Source of the DNA: Hydrogenophaga pseudoflava
GTDB lineage: Bacteria > Pseudomonadota > Gammaproteobacteria > Burkholderiales > Burkholderiaceae_C
DNA: 64,000 bases
Direction of reading: 5' to 3'
Assembly (NCBI RefSeq): GCF_031020795.1
Contig: NZ_JAVHJP010000008.1
Coordinates: forward strand, 124,001 to 188,000
Below are positions 34,064 to 42,616 of this stretch, one piece after another. The notes beneath the pieces are model-generated. The model worked only from the letters and a program-made list of their open reading frames with translations. It had not been told where the DNA came from and searched no databases. Each line of letters begins with the position of its first letter. The stretch's first letter is position 1. A program made the translations under genes and the position numbers.

Positions 34064-35050
34064 TCAGGCGGGCTGGCAGGAGTGGCTCCGGCACTCCCAG
34101 CGCCAGGCGTGTTCCACCAGCGTGTCCAGGGCCGCGTAGCGCGGCCGCCAGTCCAGGCGCCGCTGGGCCTGCGTGGAGTCTGCCACGAGGCGGGCCGGGT
34201 CGCCCGGGCGGCGCGGCGCGTACCGCACCTCGATGTCGCGCCCGGTCACGCGCCGCGCGGCCTCGATGACCTGGTTCACCGAGAAGCCATGGCCGTTGCC
34301 CAGGTTGTAGGCCTGGCTGCCTTCGCCGTGCAGCAGGCTCTGCAGCGCGAGCCAGTGCGCTTCGCACAGGTCGGTGATGTGCACGTAGTCGCGGATGCAG
34401 GTGCCGTCCGGCGTGTCGTAGTCCTGCCCGAACACCGAGATGTGGGGCCGCCGGCCCGAGGCCGCCTGCAGCACCAGCGGAATCAGGTGCGTCTCGGGCT
34501 CGTGCCGCTCGCCCAGCTGCCCTTCGGGGTCGGCCCCCGCGGCGTTGAAGTAGCGCAGGCACACCGAGCGCAGACCGTAGGCGCGGTCGTAGTCCTCCAG
34601 CGCCTGCTCCACCATCAGCTTGCTGCGGCCGTAGGGGTTGATCGGCTGCTTGGGGTGGTCTTCGGCGATGCGTTCGGTCTGGGGCTCGCCGAAGATGGCC
34701 GCGGTCGACGAGAAGATGAAGCGCATCACCCCCGCGTGCCGCATCGCCTCCAGCAGGTTCAGGGTGTTCACCACGTTGTTGCCGTAGTACTTGGCGGGGT
34801 CCTGCACCGACTCGCCGACCTGGATGTGCGAGGCGAAGTGCATCACCGCATCGAAACGTCCGGCCTGCAGCAGCCGGTCCAGCAGCGCGCGGTCGGCGAT
34901 GTCGCCTTCGACGAAGGCGCCGTGCAGCACCGCGTCGCGGAAGCCCCCGACCAGGTTGTCGAGCGTGGTGACCTGGCAGCCCGTGAGCGCCAGCTGCTTG
35001 ACCATGTGCGAGCCGATGTAGCCGGCGCCGCCGACGACGAGGATGTTCAT
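34064..35050 (-). CDS. galE: UDP-glucose 4-epimerase
   Basis: 328 residues, GGGAG site before ATG 35050. An extended SDR: GGAGYIGSH (7-15), catalytic Ser115/116, Tyr140 and Lys144 (YGRSK), SVCLRYFNAAGADP and the C-terminal YAPRRPGDPARLVADS block. It interconverts UDP-glucose and UDP-galactose, supplying galactose to the polysaccharide. The WbaP-type initiating enzyme in the same locus commonly uses UDP-galactose, which fits. The start overlaps the acyltransferase stop as ATGA. UDP-GlcNAc use cannot be excluded. Confidence 0.95.
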   Translation of the reverse strand: MNILVVGGAGYIGSHMVKQLALTGCQVTTLDNLVGGFRDAVLHGAFVEGDIADRALLDRLLQAGRFDAVMHFASHIQVGESVQDPAKYYGNNVVNTLNLLEAMRHAGVMRFIFSSTAAIFGEPQTERIAEDHPKQPINPYGRSKLMVEQALEDYDRAYGLRSVCLRYFNAAGADPEGQLGERHEPETHLIPLVLQAASGRRPHISVFGQDYDTPDGTCIRDYVHITDLCEAHWLALQSLLHGEGSQAYNLGNGHGFSVNQVIEAARRVTGRDIEVRYAPRRPGDPARLVADSTQAQRRLDWRPRYAALDTLVEHAWRWECRSHSCQPA

Positions 35051-36246
35051 GTGTTCTCCCTTGGATAAGACGGTTGGGGGGAGGGCCGGGCCGGCCCGAT
35101 GCGCTGGAGCAAGGCCCTCAGCCGCTGCTGGCCCCAGGGTTCGGGGCCATGGGCGACCAGCAGGGCCAGCGTGGCGACGATCAGCAGGCTGGCCGCCAGC
35201 AGCGCCGCGCGGTCGTCGATGACCTGGGCCAAGGGCGGCACCAGGTACATGCCCACCACGAAGTGCCCCAGGTACAGCGGGTACGAGAGCCGGCCCAGCT
35301 GCACCAGCAGCGCACGCAGGCCGGCCCGTGTCACCGGCGGCCGGCAGGTGACGGACAGCATCAGCCAGGCCAGCATGAACAGCCACAGGCCCGCGGCCGT
35401 TGCGACGTCGCTGTCGCCGTCCGTGAGCGCCTTGAGCCGGATTTCGAGCAGGCACAACAGCACCAGCCCCACAATGAAGGCCTGCCGCGGGAGCGAGGGC
35501 GGGCTGCGGGTCGCGGCGAACAGGGCCATGCCCAGTGCGAAGAACACGCCGTGGCGCAGCAGCAGGAGCTTGTAGCCGAACCAGTCCAGCGCCGCGGCGG
35601 AGCCGGCCGCGGTGGCCACCGCGACGGTGCAGAACACCAGGAACAGGCCGCTGGCCGATCCCAGCACCACCGCCAGACGGTCCAGCGAGGCCGTGTAGCC
35701 GCCACCCTGGCGGGGGCCGCGCGCCATGGTCAGCCCCACCAGCGCGTAAAAGATGGCCTCGATCACCAGGGTCCAGACCACGCCGTCGATGTAGGGGCCC
35801 TTGGGCGAGAGCACCACGCTGCGCGACCAGTCCAGCAGCCGCTCCAGCACCGGCTCCCCGGACGCGATGCGGACCAGCAGCGCGATGGAGGCGCAGATCC
35901 AGAGCGCCGGAAAGATGCGCACCGCGCGCTTGATCAGAAAGCCCTGCCAGGAGGCGCCCAGGGTCGAGCGGGCGATGACATAGCCCGACAGCACAAAGAA
36001 GACCTGCACGCCGACCCAGCCGCTGGCGGCCCAGTCGGGCAGGAAGGCAAAGGCCGCGTCCGGGCCGGTGGCCTGGTACCCCGGCGCATACAGGCCGAAC
36101 GATTTGAAGTGGAACAGCAGCACCGCGGTGGCCGCCAGGAAGCGCAGCAGGTCGATGCCGTGGACATGGCCCGCGACCTCGGGCGGCCACAGCGCCGCGG
36201 CGTGGGCCGCGGCGGGTGCGGCCGGACTTGGGCGGTGTGTCGTCAT
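35047..36246 (-). CDS. Acyltransferase family 3 membrane protein (OafA/ExoZ-like)
   Basis: 399 residues with about ten hydrophobic helices. The N-terminal HGIDLLRFLAATAVLLFHF and VQVFFVLSGYVIARS are the family 3 acyltransferase marks (the His-containing first helix and the FFxxSG motif). SYPLYLGHFVVGMYLV lies near the end. Such proteins add O-acetyl or related acyl groups to sugars of exported polysaccharides at the inner membrane. ATGA overlaps join it to the J-domain gene upstream and galE downstream. Confidence 0.93.
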   Translation of the reverse strand: MTTHRPSPAAPAAAHAAALWPPEVAGHVHGIDLLRFLAATAVLLFHFKSFGLYAPGYQATGPDAAFAFLPDWAASGWVGVQVFFVLSGYVIARSTLGASWQGFLIKRAVRIFPALWICASIALLVRIASGEPVLERLLDWSRSVVLSPKGPYIDGVVWTLVIEAIFYALVGLTMARGPRQGGGYTASLDRLAVVLGSASGLFLVFCTVAVATAAGSAAALDWFGYKLLLLRHGVFFALGMALFAATRSPPSLPRQAFIVGLVLLCLLEIRLKALTDGDSDVATAAGLWLFMLAWLMLSVTCRPPVTRAGLRALLVQLGRLSYPLYLGHFVVGMYLVPPLAQVIDDRAALLAASLLIVATLALLVAHGPEPWGQQRLRALLQRIGPARPSPQPSYPRENT

Positions 36247-36932
36247 GGCCGGACCACCCGCTGCATCGGCGTGGCCAGCACCGCCCGTTTGACCCTCAGC
36301 GAGGCCCCCGGGTGGTCCGGGCGGGTGAACAGCCACACCAGACCCGTCAGCAGCAGGACCGCCACGGCCACCAGCGCCCGGCGCCAGGTCAGCAGCCGGG
36401 CCAGGGGGCCCTTCGCGGGCCGTGGCCGGGGGGTATCCCGGGCCGGCGCCTGGGCCGGGGACGGCGCGCGCGCCCGCGAGGCGTCGTAGCGCTGGCGCCG
36501 CTCCGGCGAGGACAGCACGTCGTTGGCCAGGTTGATGCGGGTGGCCGCGTCGGCCGGCCAGGCCTCGTCTGCGCGGGAGAAGTCCGGGTGGACCAGCCGC
36601 ATCATCATCCGGTAGTGGTGGCGCCGGGTCTCCGGCGGGGAGGTGCCGGTCAGCCCCAGAACGGTGTAGTGGTCGGCGCCGGGGCGCAGCATCACGCTGC
36701 GCACGAAGAACCGCGCCGCCCTGCGCACGTGCAGCGCCGAAGCCGCCTCGGCCCCGAGCCCGTCCGCCGGGCGGTCCGAGGCCAGCCGCAGCACCGTGTC
36801 CAGGTGGTCGAACAGCACGGCGGGCTCGCGCCGGGCCACCGCGTAGCGGCCCGGCGCCTGCTCGTACTCGAGCAGGGCCACCAGAACGCCGGTGCGTGGC
36901 CGGGTGGCAGGAGGGGCCAGGGTGTCCGCCAT
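36243..36932 (-). CDS. J-domain protein with C-terminal membrane anchor
   Basis: 229 residues. The N-terminal 85 residues have no family I recognise. A J-domain spans about 88-152 (HYTVLGL...RRHHYRMMMRLVHPDFS...ANDVLSSPERRQRYD), with the essential HPD at 115-117 in a basic helix. An Ala/Pro/Arg-rich linker leads to a single membrane helix (about 184-203) and a short basic tail, so the J-domain should face the cytosol. J-domains activate DnaK ATPase. Between the tyrosine kinase and acyltransferase genes it could recruit DnaK to the polysaccharide assembly machine; this is inference. Confidence 0.85.
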   Translation of the reverse strand: MADTLAPPATRPRTGVLVALLEYEQAPGRYAVARREPAVLFDHLDTVLRLASDRPADGLGAEAASALHVRRAARFFVRSVMLRPGADHYTVLGLTGTSPPETRRHHYRMMMRLVHPDFSRADEAWPADAATRINLANDVLSSPERRQRYDASRARAPSPAQAPARDTPRPRPAKGPLARLLTWRRALVAVAVLLLTGLVWLFTRPDHPGASLRVKRAVLATPMQRVVRP

Positions 36933-36962
36933 GGGGTCTTTCGGTGGCTCGGGCGGTGGTGC

Positions 36963-39299
36963 TCAGGGCGCGGTGCGCGCCGCGGGCACCGCGCCCAGCG
37001 GGGCGGGCGCGGTGCGGCCGGTGGCCTGGCCGTAGCCGTAGTACGACTCGAAGCTCTCGTTGTTGGTGTGTTCGGTGCGGGCGTGGGTCAGCACCACTCC
37101 CATCGGGGCCAGACCGGCGTTGCGCAGGCGGCGCAGCGCGTCCTTGATGCGCTTCTTCTTGGTGCTGGCGGCCTTCACGGTGAACACGATGTGCTGGACC
37201 TGGTTGCCCAGCACGACGGCGTCGGCGATGCCCAGCAGCGGGGGGCCGTCGATGATCACCTGGCTGAAGCCCAGCGCCTGCGCTTCGTCCAGCAGCTTGC
37301 GCAGCCCTGGCCCCATCAGCAGCTCCACCGGGTCCGTGGGCGTGGGCCCGGCCAGCAGCACGCCCAGGTTCGGCACCACGGTCTTGAGGATCAGGTCCTT
37401 GGCCGCGGCCTCGCCCGCCAGCAGGGTGGACAGGCCGCGGTCGTTGGGCAGCCCCAGCGCCTTGTGGACCGACGCCAGGCGCATGTCGGCGTCGATCAGC
37501 AGCACCTGTTCTCCCAGCTGCGCGAAGTTGACGGCCAGTGCCAGGGCCGTGGTGGTCTTGCCCTCGTCCTTGCCGCAGCTGGTGATCAGCAGGTGCCGCG
37601 GCGCGCCGTCGGCGGTGGAGAACTGCAGCGTGGTGCGCATGGAGCGGTAGGCCTCCGAGAAGCTGCTGCGGGGCTCCAGATGCGCCAGCAGACCCATGGA
37701 TTCGACGGACACGCCGCGCGGCCGGCGCGTCACCGGAATCCAGCCCAGCATCGGCAGGGCGAACAGCCGTTCCACCTCGTCCTCGTGCTTGACGGAGTCG
37801 TCCATCTGCTCGCGCAGGATAGCGGCCAGCACGCCCACCAGCAGGCCCAGCATCAGGCCCACGGACAGGTTGATCACCGGACGCGGCCGCACCGGCAGCA
37901 GCGAGGGCTCGGCCGGGTCCACCACCGAGATGTTGTTGGTGTTCAGGCCGCCCGTGACGCTGACTTCCCTCAGGCGCTGCAGCAGGCTGTCGTAGACCTG
38001 CCGGTTGGTGTCGAGCTCGCGCTTGAGCAGGTTCAGGTCCACGCTGCGGTCCTGCACGGTCTGCACCGCTTCGCGCGAGGCGCCCACGCGCGCGCGCAGC
38101 AGGGCCTCCTGCTTCTTGGCGGATTCGTACTGGCCCTTGATGGAGGCCAGGATGGTTTCCACTTCGGCGTCGATGCGCCGCTGCAGCTCGTCGATCTGCG
38201 ACTTGGCCTGCTGCATGGCCGGAAAGTTCGGCTTGAACACCGTGAGGTTGCGGGCGTATTCGGCCTCCAGCTTGGCGCGCTGTTCCTTGTAGGCCTGGAT
38301 GGCCAGGTTGTCGAGCACGCGCGGTGCGCTCTCGGGGCGCGAGCGCACCTCCTCGTACTGCGCCTCGGCCTTGATCCGGTCCTGCTCGGCCTTGGCCAGC
38401 GCGGTGGAAAAGTCGACGTAGTTCTGCGTGGTGGCGCTGGTCTGGTCGCCCAGGTCGAGGATCTCGTTGCGTTTGGCGTACTGGTTGATGACCCGTTCGC
38501 TTTCTTCGAGCTTGGCCTTGGTCTGCTGGATCTGCTCCTCCAGGAACTTGCGCGCGTAGGCCGAGGACTCCAGCTTGCGCTCCAGGTTCATCGCAATGAA
38601 GGTCTGCGCGATCTGGTTGGCGATGCGCGCGGCCAGCTCGCTGTCCTTGTTCGTGACCTGCACCTCCACCAGGCGCGAGCTGCGCAGGGGTTCGATGTTC
38701 ACCGAGTCGCTGAAGGCGTTGACGGTGCCGTTGCGGCCCACGCGTTCGCTGTCCTGCACGGCGGGTTCGAACAGCTGGCCGAAGTTGCGGCCGAGGGTGG
38801 CGAGGAACTCGGGCACGACCGATGCCGCCTCGGGCTCGGCCGGTGCCGGCGGAGGCGCTGGCGTCTCGGCCTCGCCCGCCTGGTACAGGCCCATCTCCTC
38901 GATCACGCGCAGCGCCAGCGACCGGCTCTTGAGCAGCTCGATCTGGGTGCGCAGCTGCAGCTGGTCGGAGGCCGTGCCCTGGTCGAGTTCGATCTCGGTG
39001 TTGAAGCCCACCACCTTCTGGGCGCTGCGGTCGATCTGCAGCAGCGTGGTGGAGCGGTACAGCGGCGTGCTGCGCAGCGTGTAGACCGCCGCCGCGCCCA
39101 GACACAGCAGGGTGATGCCGGCGATCATCCATTTGTGTTTGGCGATGGCCCGGAAGATTTCCTTGAGGTCGATGTCGTCGTTGGCCGCGGCATCCGGCTC
39201 TTCGCGCGCCTGCTGGGCGGCTTGCAGCATGCGGGCCTGCTGCAGGGCCAGGGCCATGGAGGGCGGCGGACCTTGGGGGGGAAGGGTGTTGGGCAACAT
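36963..39299 (-). CDS. Polysaccharide co-polymerase fused to BY-type tyrosine kinase (Wzc-like)
   Basis: 778 residues. A Wzz-type N-terminal domain with membrane helix about 57-75, a long periplasmic coiled-coil region (about 150-460), a second helix about 475-495, then the kinase. Walker A reads TSCGKDEGKTTTA (about 571-583), Walker A' VLLIDADMR, and a C-terminal tyrosine cluster (Tyr753, 754, 756) is the expected autophosphorylation site. Wzc-like proteins control polymer length and export with the Wza pore. The usual partner phosphatase (Wzb) is absent from the window. The start codon lies 71 bp after the glycoside hydrolase stop. Confidence 0.94.
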   Translation of the reverse strand: MLPNTLPPQGPPPSMALALQQARMLQAAQQAREEPDAAANDDIDLKEIFRAIAKHKWMIAGITLLCLGAAAVYTLRSTPLYRSTTLLQIDRSAQKVVGFNTEIELDQGTASDQLQLRTQIELLKSRSLALRVIEEMGLYQAGEAETPAPPPAPAEPEAASVVPEFLATLGRNFGQLFEPAVQDSERVGRNGTVNAFSDSVNIEPLRSSRLVEVQVTNKDSELAARIANQIAQTFIAMNLERKLESSAYARKFLEEQIQQTKAKLEESERVINQYAKRNEILDLGDQTSATTQNYVDFSTALAKAEQDRIKAEAQYEEVRSRPESAPRVLDNLAIQAYKEQRAKLEAEYARNLTVFKPNFPAMQQAKSQIDELQRRIDAEVETILASIKGQYESAKKQEALLRARVGASREAVQTVQDRSVDLNLLKRELDTNRQVYDSLLQRLREVSVTGGLNTNNISVVDPAEPSLLPVRPRPVINLSVGLMLGLLVGVLAAILREQMDDSVKHEDEVERLFALPMLGWIPVTRRPRGVSVESMGLLAHLEPRSSFSEAYRSMRTTLQFSTADGAPRHLLITSCGKDEGKTTTALALAVNFAQLGEQVLLIDADMRLASVHKALGLPNDRGLSTLLAGEAAAKDLILKTVVPNLGVLLAGPTPTDPVELLMGPGLRKLLDEAQALGFSQVIIDGPPLLGIADAVVLGNQVQHIVFTVKAASTKKKRIKDALRRLRNAGLAPMGVVLTHARTEHTNNESFESYYGYGQATGRTAPAPLGAVPAARTAP

Positions 39300-39370
39300 G
39301 GCAGTGGGGCTCTAAAAGCGGTGGCGGTGGGGATCGGTCGGCAGGGTGCGGTGCGGCGGGTGCATGGGGC

Positions 39371-41044
39371 TCACTCCTTGCTCACCGACACGCTGCGGAT
39401 GCTGTAGTTGCTGTGACGGGTGGAGTCCGAGTCGAACCAGAAGTGGTAGCCGAACTTGCCCACGAACTGGGGGTCGTTGATGGACCAGCTCAGCGTGGCC
39501 CACTCGCCGTTCGCGGGCACGGTGTTCCAGCCCACGCTGCGGGTGCCGCTGCGGCTTTCGTACTTGAGGTTGAAGCCGGCGGCGTCGGGCGAGTTGCGCC
39601 GGACCACGGCGGTGATGCGCAGCGGCACGGACGTGTACGACAGGAAGTTGGGGTCCACCGTGAACGAGGTGATGGCCCGCGGCGCCGCGTCCAGCACCCG
39701 CTCGTCGCCCACGTTGCGCCACACCGGTGTCTGGACCAGGTGCAGGCCGCGTGCGTCGGCCGGATCGTCGGACGCGCTGAATGCCACGCGGGGAGCGCCG
39801 CTGTGGTCGCCGTTCCAGGGGAAGGGCTGTCCCTGGTTGGCGCTCGCCTGCTGGACCCAGTCGGTCGCCTCCCTGGGCAGCAGCACCAGGGCGGGCAGGT
39901 TGGTCAGGGCCAGCGCGGTGGTGGCCTGCACCACGCCCGACAAGGGGTAGACCACGCGGCTGCCTTCGGGGAGCGCCACCGCCTCGGTCGTGCCGGGCCG
40001 GCTCCAGGCCACCATCACCGGTCCTTGCGGGCCCTCGAAGAGGAAGCCGTGGTGCCGGTCGGCCAGCAGCAGCCAGCCGAGCACGCGCGGCTGCGGGCCG
40101 AGGTGGTCGATGAGCGTGCGCAAGGCCGTGTGGGCGGGGCGCGGCTGGCCCAGGCGGTCGAACAGGCCGAAGGGGCCGGAGTCGCCGTCCAGGGGCTCGA
40201 ACCAGTGCACGCGGGCCGCCCCCTGCGCCAGGCCCATGGTGTAGACCTTGACCAGCAGGCTGGCCTGGGACGCCGCGTCGTTGCGCGCGTCCACCGGCTG
40301 CCCCACTTCGGTGAAGTAGACCGGCACCTGGGCGCGTTCGGGGTTGCGCGCCAGCAGCATCTTGCGGATGGTCGGCACGATGGCCATGAACTGGGCCTCG
40401 AAGCCCTTGTGGATCAGGCTGGCCGTCTCGTAGGGGTGCACGGTGACGAAGTCGAACTTGTCCTTGGCACCCGAGAGCAGCGCGCGGTCCATGTAGTTGA
40501 GGTTGACGCTCTGGGCCGCCAGGCCCAGCTTCACCGACGGGTCCACCTCCCGGGCCGCGTCGTGGGCCAGGGCCACCATGCGGCCATAGACCTCGGGCGG
40601 TGTGTTCCCGGTGAAGTTGGGCGGCTCGTTCCAGACCTCCCAGTCCGTGGTCAGGGGCCTGAAGCGCTGCACGCGCTCGCGCACGTACGCCTGCCAGGCC
40701 GCCGGGTCGTTCGGGTCGCGGAACTCCAGGATGCCGCTGAAGCGGATGGACCTGGGCAGGCGCTGGACCGCCAGGGCGGGGTCCAGCGTGGGATTGAAAC
40801 CGCGCACCCAGCCCACGCCCATGTCGGCCACCGGGCCGATCCAGCGCTCGGGGCTGCGGGACGACGAGGCCGAGGCGGCGACGCCGAAGGGATTGGCGGT
40901 GGCGGGCATCTCCGACGTGGCGAAGGCGGTCTTCTGCCGCAGCGAGCCCGCGCCCGTGCCGCGGGACGGTCCGTCGGCGTGCAGGGCCACCACCGACCCC
41001 AGGGCCAGTGTGCCCACCGCCAGCGCCGCCACCAGGGGTTTCAT
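39371..41044 (-). CDS. Exported clan-A glycoside hydrolase (GH39-like) with C-terminal beta domain
   Basis: 557 residues with an N-terminal signal peptide or anchor (MKPLVAALAVGTLALGSVVA). The (beta/alpha)8 domain shows WEVWNEPPN with acid/base Glu140 and YFTEVGQP with the nucleophile Glu246, the spacing expected of clan GH-A (GH39/GH5-like). The last 150 residues look like a beta-sandwich (FTVDPNFLSYTSVPLRITAVV in part). In EPS operons such enzymes trim or release the polymer in the periplasm. ATGA overlap with the VanZ-like gene. The exact family and linkage are not readable. Confidence 0.82.
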   Translation of the reverse strand: MKPLVAALAVGTLALGSVVALHADGPSRGTGAGSLRQKTAFATSEMPATANPFGVAASASSSRSPERWIGPVADMGVGWVRGFNPTLDPALAVQRLPRSIRFSGILEFRDPNDPAAWQAYVRERVQRFRPLTTDWEVWNEPPNFTGNTPPEVYGRMVALAHDAAREVDPSVKLGLAAQSVNLNYMDRALLSGAKDKFDFVTVHPYETASLIHKGFEAQFMAIVPTIRKMLLARNPERAQVPVYFTEVGQPVDARNDAASQASLLVKVYTMGLAQGAARVHWFEPLDGDSGPFGLFDRLGQPRPAHTALRTLIDHLGPQPRVLGWLLLADRHHGFLFEGPQGPVMVAWSRPGTTEAVALPEGSRVVYPLSGVVQATTALALTNLPALVLLPREATDWVQQASANQGQPFPWNGDHSGAPRVAFSASDDPADARGLHLVQTPVWRNVGDERVLDAAPRAITSFTVDPNFLSYTSVPLRITAVVRRNSPDAAGFNLKYESRSGTRSVGWNTVPANGEWATLSWSINDPQFVGKFGYHFWFDSDSTRHSNYSIRSVSVSKE

Positions 41045-41403
41045 GCCGGTCCTTTCTGCGCCGGGAAAGCGAGCGTGAGCGCCCACCCGGCCGAGATGCC
41101 TGCCAGGTCGGCCAGGAAGTCGGCCCAGGACGGATTGAAGGACGGCTGCCCCATCTGGTGCACCTCGATGAAGGCGCCCAGCGTGGCGGCCAGCAGGCCC
41201 GCGACGCCCCGGCCCATGCCCAGTACCCGGTGGAACAGCCACCACAGGGTCAGGAAACACAGGAAGTGGGCAGCCTTGTCCCACTGCGCGTACAGGGGCC
41301 GCAGCAGGTCCACCTGGGCGAGGTAGAACACCGCGGCCGACAGGGTGAGGGCCTGGACCGGCACGCCGGTCCAGGTTTTAGCGGGCGGCTTCTTGGAGAC
41401 CAT
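41041..41403 (-). CDS. VanZ-like membrane protein
   Basis: 120 residues with about four hydrophobic helices and the VanZ-like motifs DKAAHFLCFLTLWWLFHRVL and SWADFLADLAGISAGW, where the Asp and His residues of the H-x-x-x-F and D-x-x-A-D blocks are preserved. VanZ-like proteins are widespread in polysaccharide gene clusters; their role is unknown and resistance to glycopeptides is not implied. It overlaps the pyruvyltransferase end by 26 bp and the hydrolase start by 4 bp. Confidence 0.85.
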   Translation of the reverse strand: MVSKKPPAKTWTGVPVQALTLSAAVFYLAQVDLLRPLYAQWDKAAHFLCFLTLWWLFHRVLGMGRGVAGLLAATLGAFIEVHQMGQPSFNPSWADFLADLAGISAGWALTLAFPAQKGPA

Positions 41404-42616
41404 GGGCTTCTCGGGGTAGGGCGATCAGGGCGGCCAGCCGGTGCACCGACCGCAAGGACCGCTGGGCGCACGCCTGGGACGACAGGGGCGCGGGCGCCGC
41501 CGGCGGTGTCAGAAGCCGGTGGGCGATCGAGGAGGCCGACGTGCGGGACACGTCGGCCAGCGCGCCGGGGCGCTGCACCTCGTCCAGGAACGCGCCCACC
41601 TTCTTGTCCCAGGCCAGGGCCACGAAGGGCTTGTCGTAGGCCAGCGCGGCGATGATGGCGTGCAGGCGGAAGGCCACGATGGCGGTGCAGCCGGCGATGA
41701 CGCGGCAGAGGTCGGCCGGGGTGTGGATCTGCTCCGACACATCGGCCAGTCCGGGGCAGGGCCGCCCGCCTTCCCTGAACGCGCGGCCCAGCCGCTGGGC
41801 GAACGCGCGGTCGTCGGGGCTGCCGTTGGTGAAGACCCGGACCTGCGCCCCCTGCGCCCCCAGATGGGTCAGGAGGTCCGTGTAGAAGCGCACCAGCGCA
41901 TGGTCGCCCAGCGACGACAGGCCGTGGTACTGGAGCTCGGACGGGCTCATCACGCCCACGCCGATGCGGGCCACGCCGGCCGGCGGCGGGGGCTCCTGGG
42001 CGACCGGCGGCAGGGCGAGTGCGGCGAACACGCCGGGGTCGAGCACGGTGACGATGTCCCGTTTCGCCGGGCCGAGCGCCTGTGCCAGCAGCGCGGCGGA
42101 GCGCGCGTCCCGCACCGCGATGAAGCGCAGGTCGCAGGCGCCGAGCGCTTCGAGGAACAGCCGCCGGCCGGTGGGCGACCAGTCGTCAGACACCCCCACG
42201 CCGTAGAGGTAGACCGGCAGGCGCCGCCGCGCGGCTTCCATGAGGGCGCCGTGGATCTTCTTGGGGAAGTTCAGGTCGTGGTCGGCCAGCAGGTTGCCGC
42301 CGCCCAGCACGATGGCGTCCAGCCCGGCCATCTTGCGGCGGTAGAACGGCCGCAGGCGAAAGCGCACCAGCAGCTCCAGGTAGAGCCGAGAGGCCGCGCC
42401 CAGGGCGAAGCCGGGCAGCATGGACCGCAGCACGTTGAGCCGCTTCTTGGACCGCAGGCCCTGCGAGAAACTCTCCCGTCCCGCCAGGTCGATGAAGTGC
42501 GGTTCGATGCGGCTGGGAGACGAGGCCAGGCCGTGCCGGATGCACTCCGCGATCAGGCCGTCGCCCAGGTTGGGGCTGTAGGCCACGTTGAGGATGCCGA
42601 CTTTCAGTGCGCTCAT
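41378..42616 (-). CDS. Polysaccharide pyruvyl transferase family protein
   Basis: 412 residues. N-terminal VGILNVAYSPNLGDGLIAECI and VLGGGNLLADHDLN are the family marks (CsaB/WcaK type), and the C-terminal FRLHAIIAALAYDKPFVALAWDKK contains the conserved R-x-H-x-x-I-x-A. It would attach a ketal pyruvate from phosphoenolpyruvate to a sugar, giving an acidic polymer. It starts immediately after the stop of the GT4 gene upstream. The Ala-rich C-terminal 40 residues overlap vanZ-like coding sequence and look unconserved. Confidence 0.88.
   Translation of the reverse strand: MSALKVGILNVAYSPNLGDGLIAECIRHGLASSPSRIEPHFIDLAGRESFSQGLRSKKRLNVLRSMLPGFALGAASRLYLELLVRFRLRPFYRRKMAGLDAIVLGGGNLLADHDLNFPKKIHGALMEAARRRLPVYLYGVGVSDDWSPTGRRLFLEALGACDLRFIAVRDARSAALLAQALGPAKRDIVTVLDPGVFAALALPPVAQEPPPPAGVARIGVGVMSPSELQYHGLSSLGDHALVRFYTDLLTHLGAQGAQVRVFTNGSPDDRAFAQRLGRAFREGGRPCPGLADVSEQIHTPADLCRVIAGCTAIVAFRLHAIIAALAYDKPFVALAWDKKVGAFLDEVQRPGALADVSRTSASSIAHRLLTPPAAPAPLSSQACAQRSLRSVHRLAALIALPREAHGLQEAAR

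Noticed and set aside
41041..41403. VanZ glycopeptide resistance gene
   Set aside because: VanZ-like proteins in polysaccharide loci are common, and no vanHAX genes are present.
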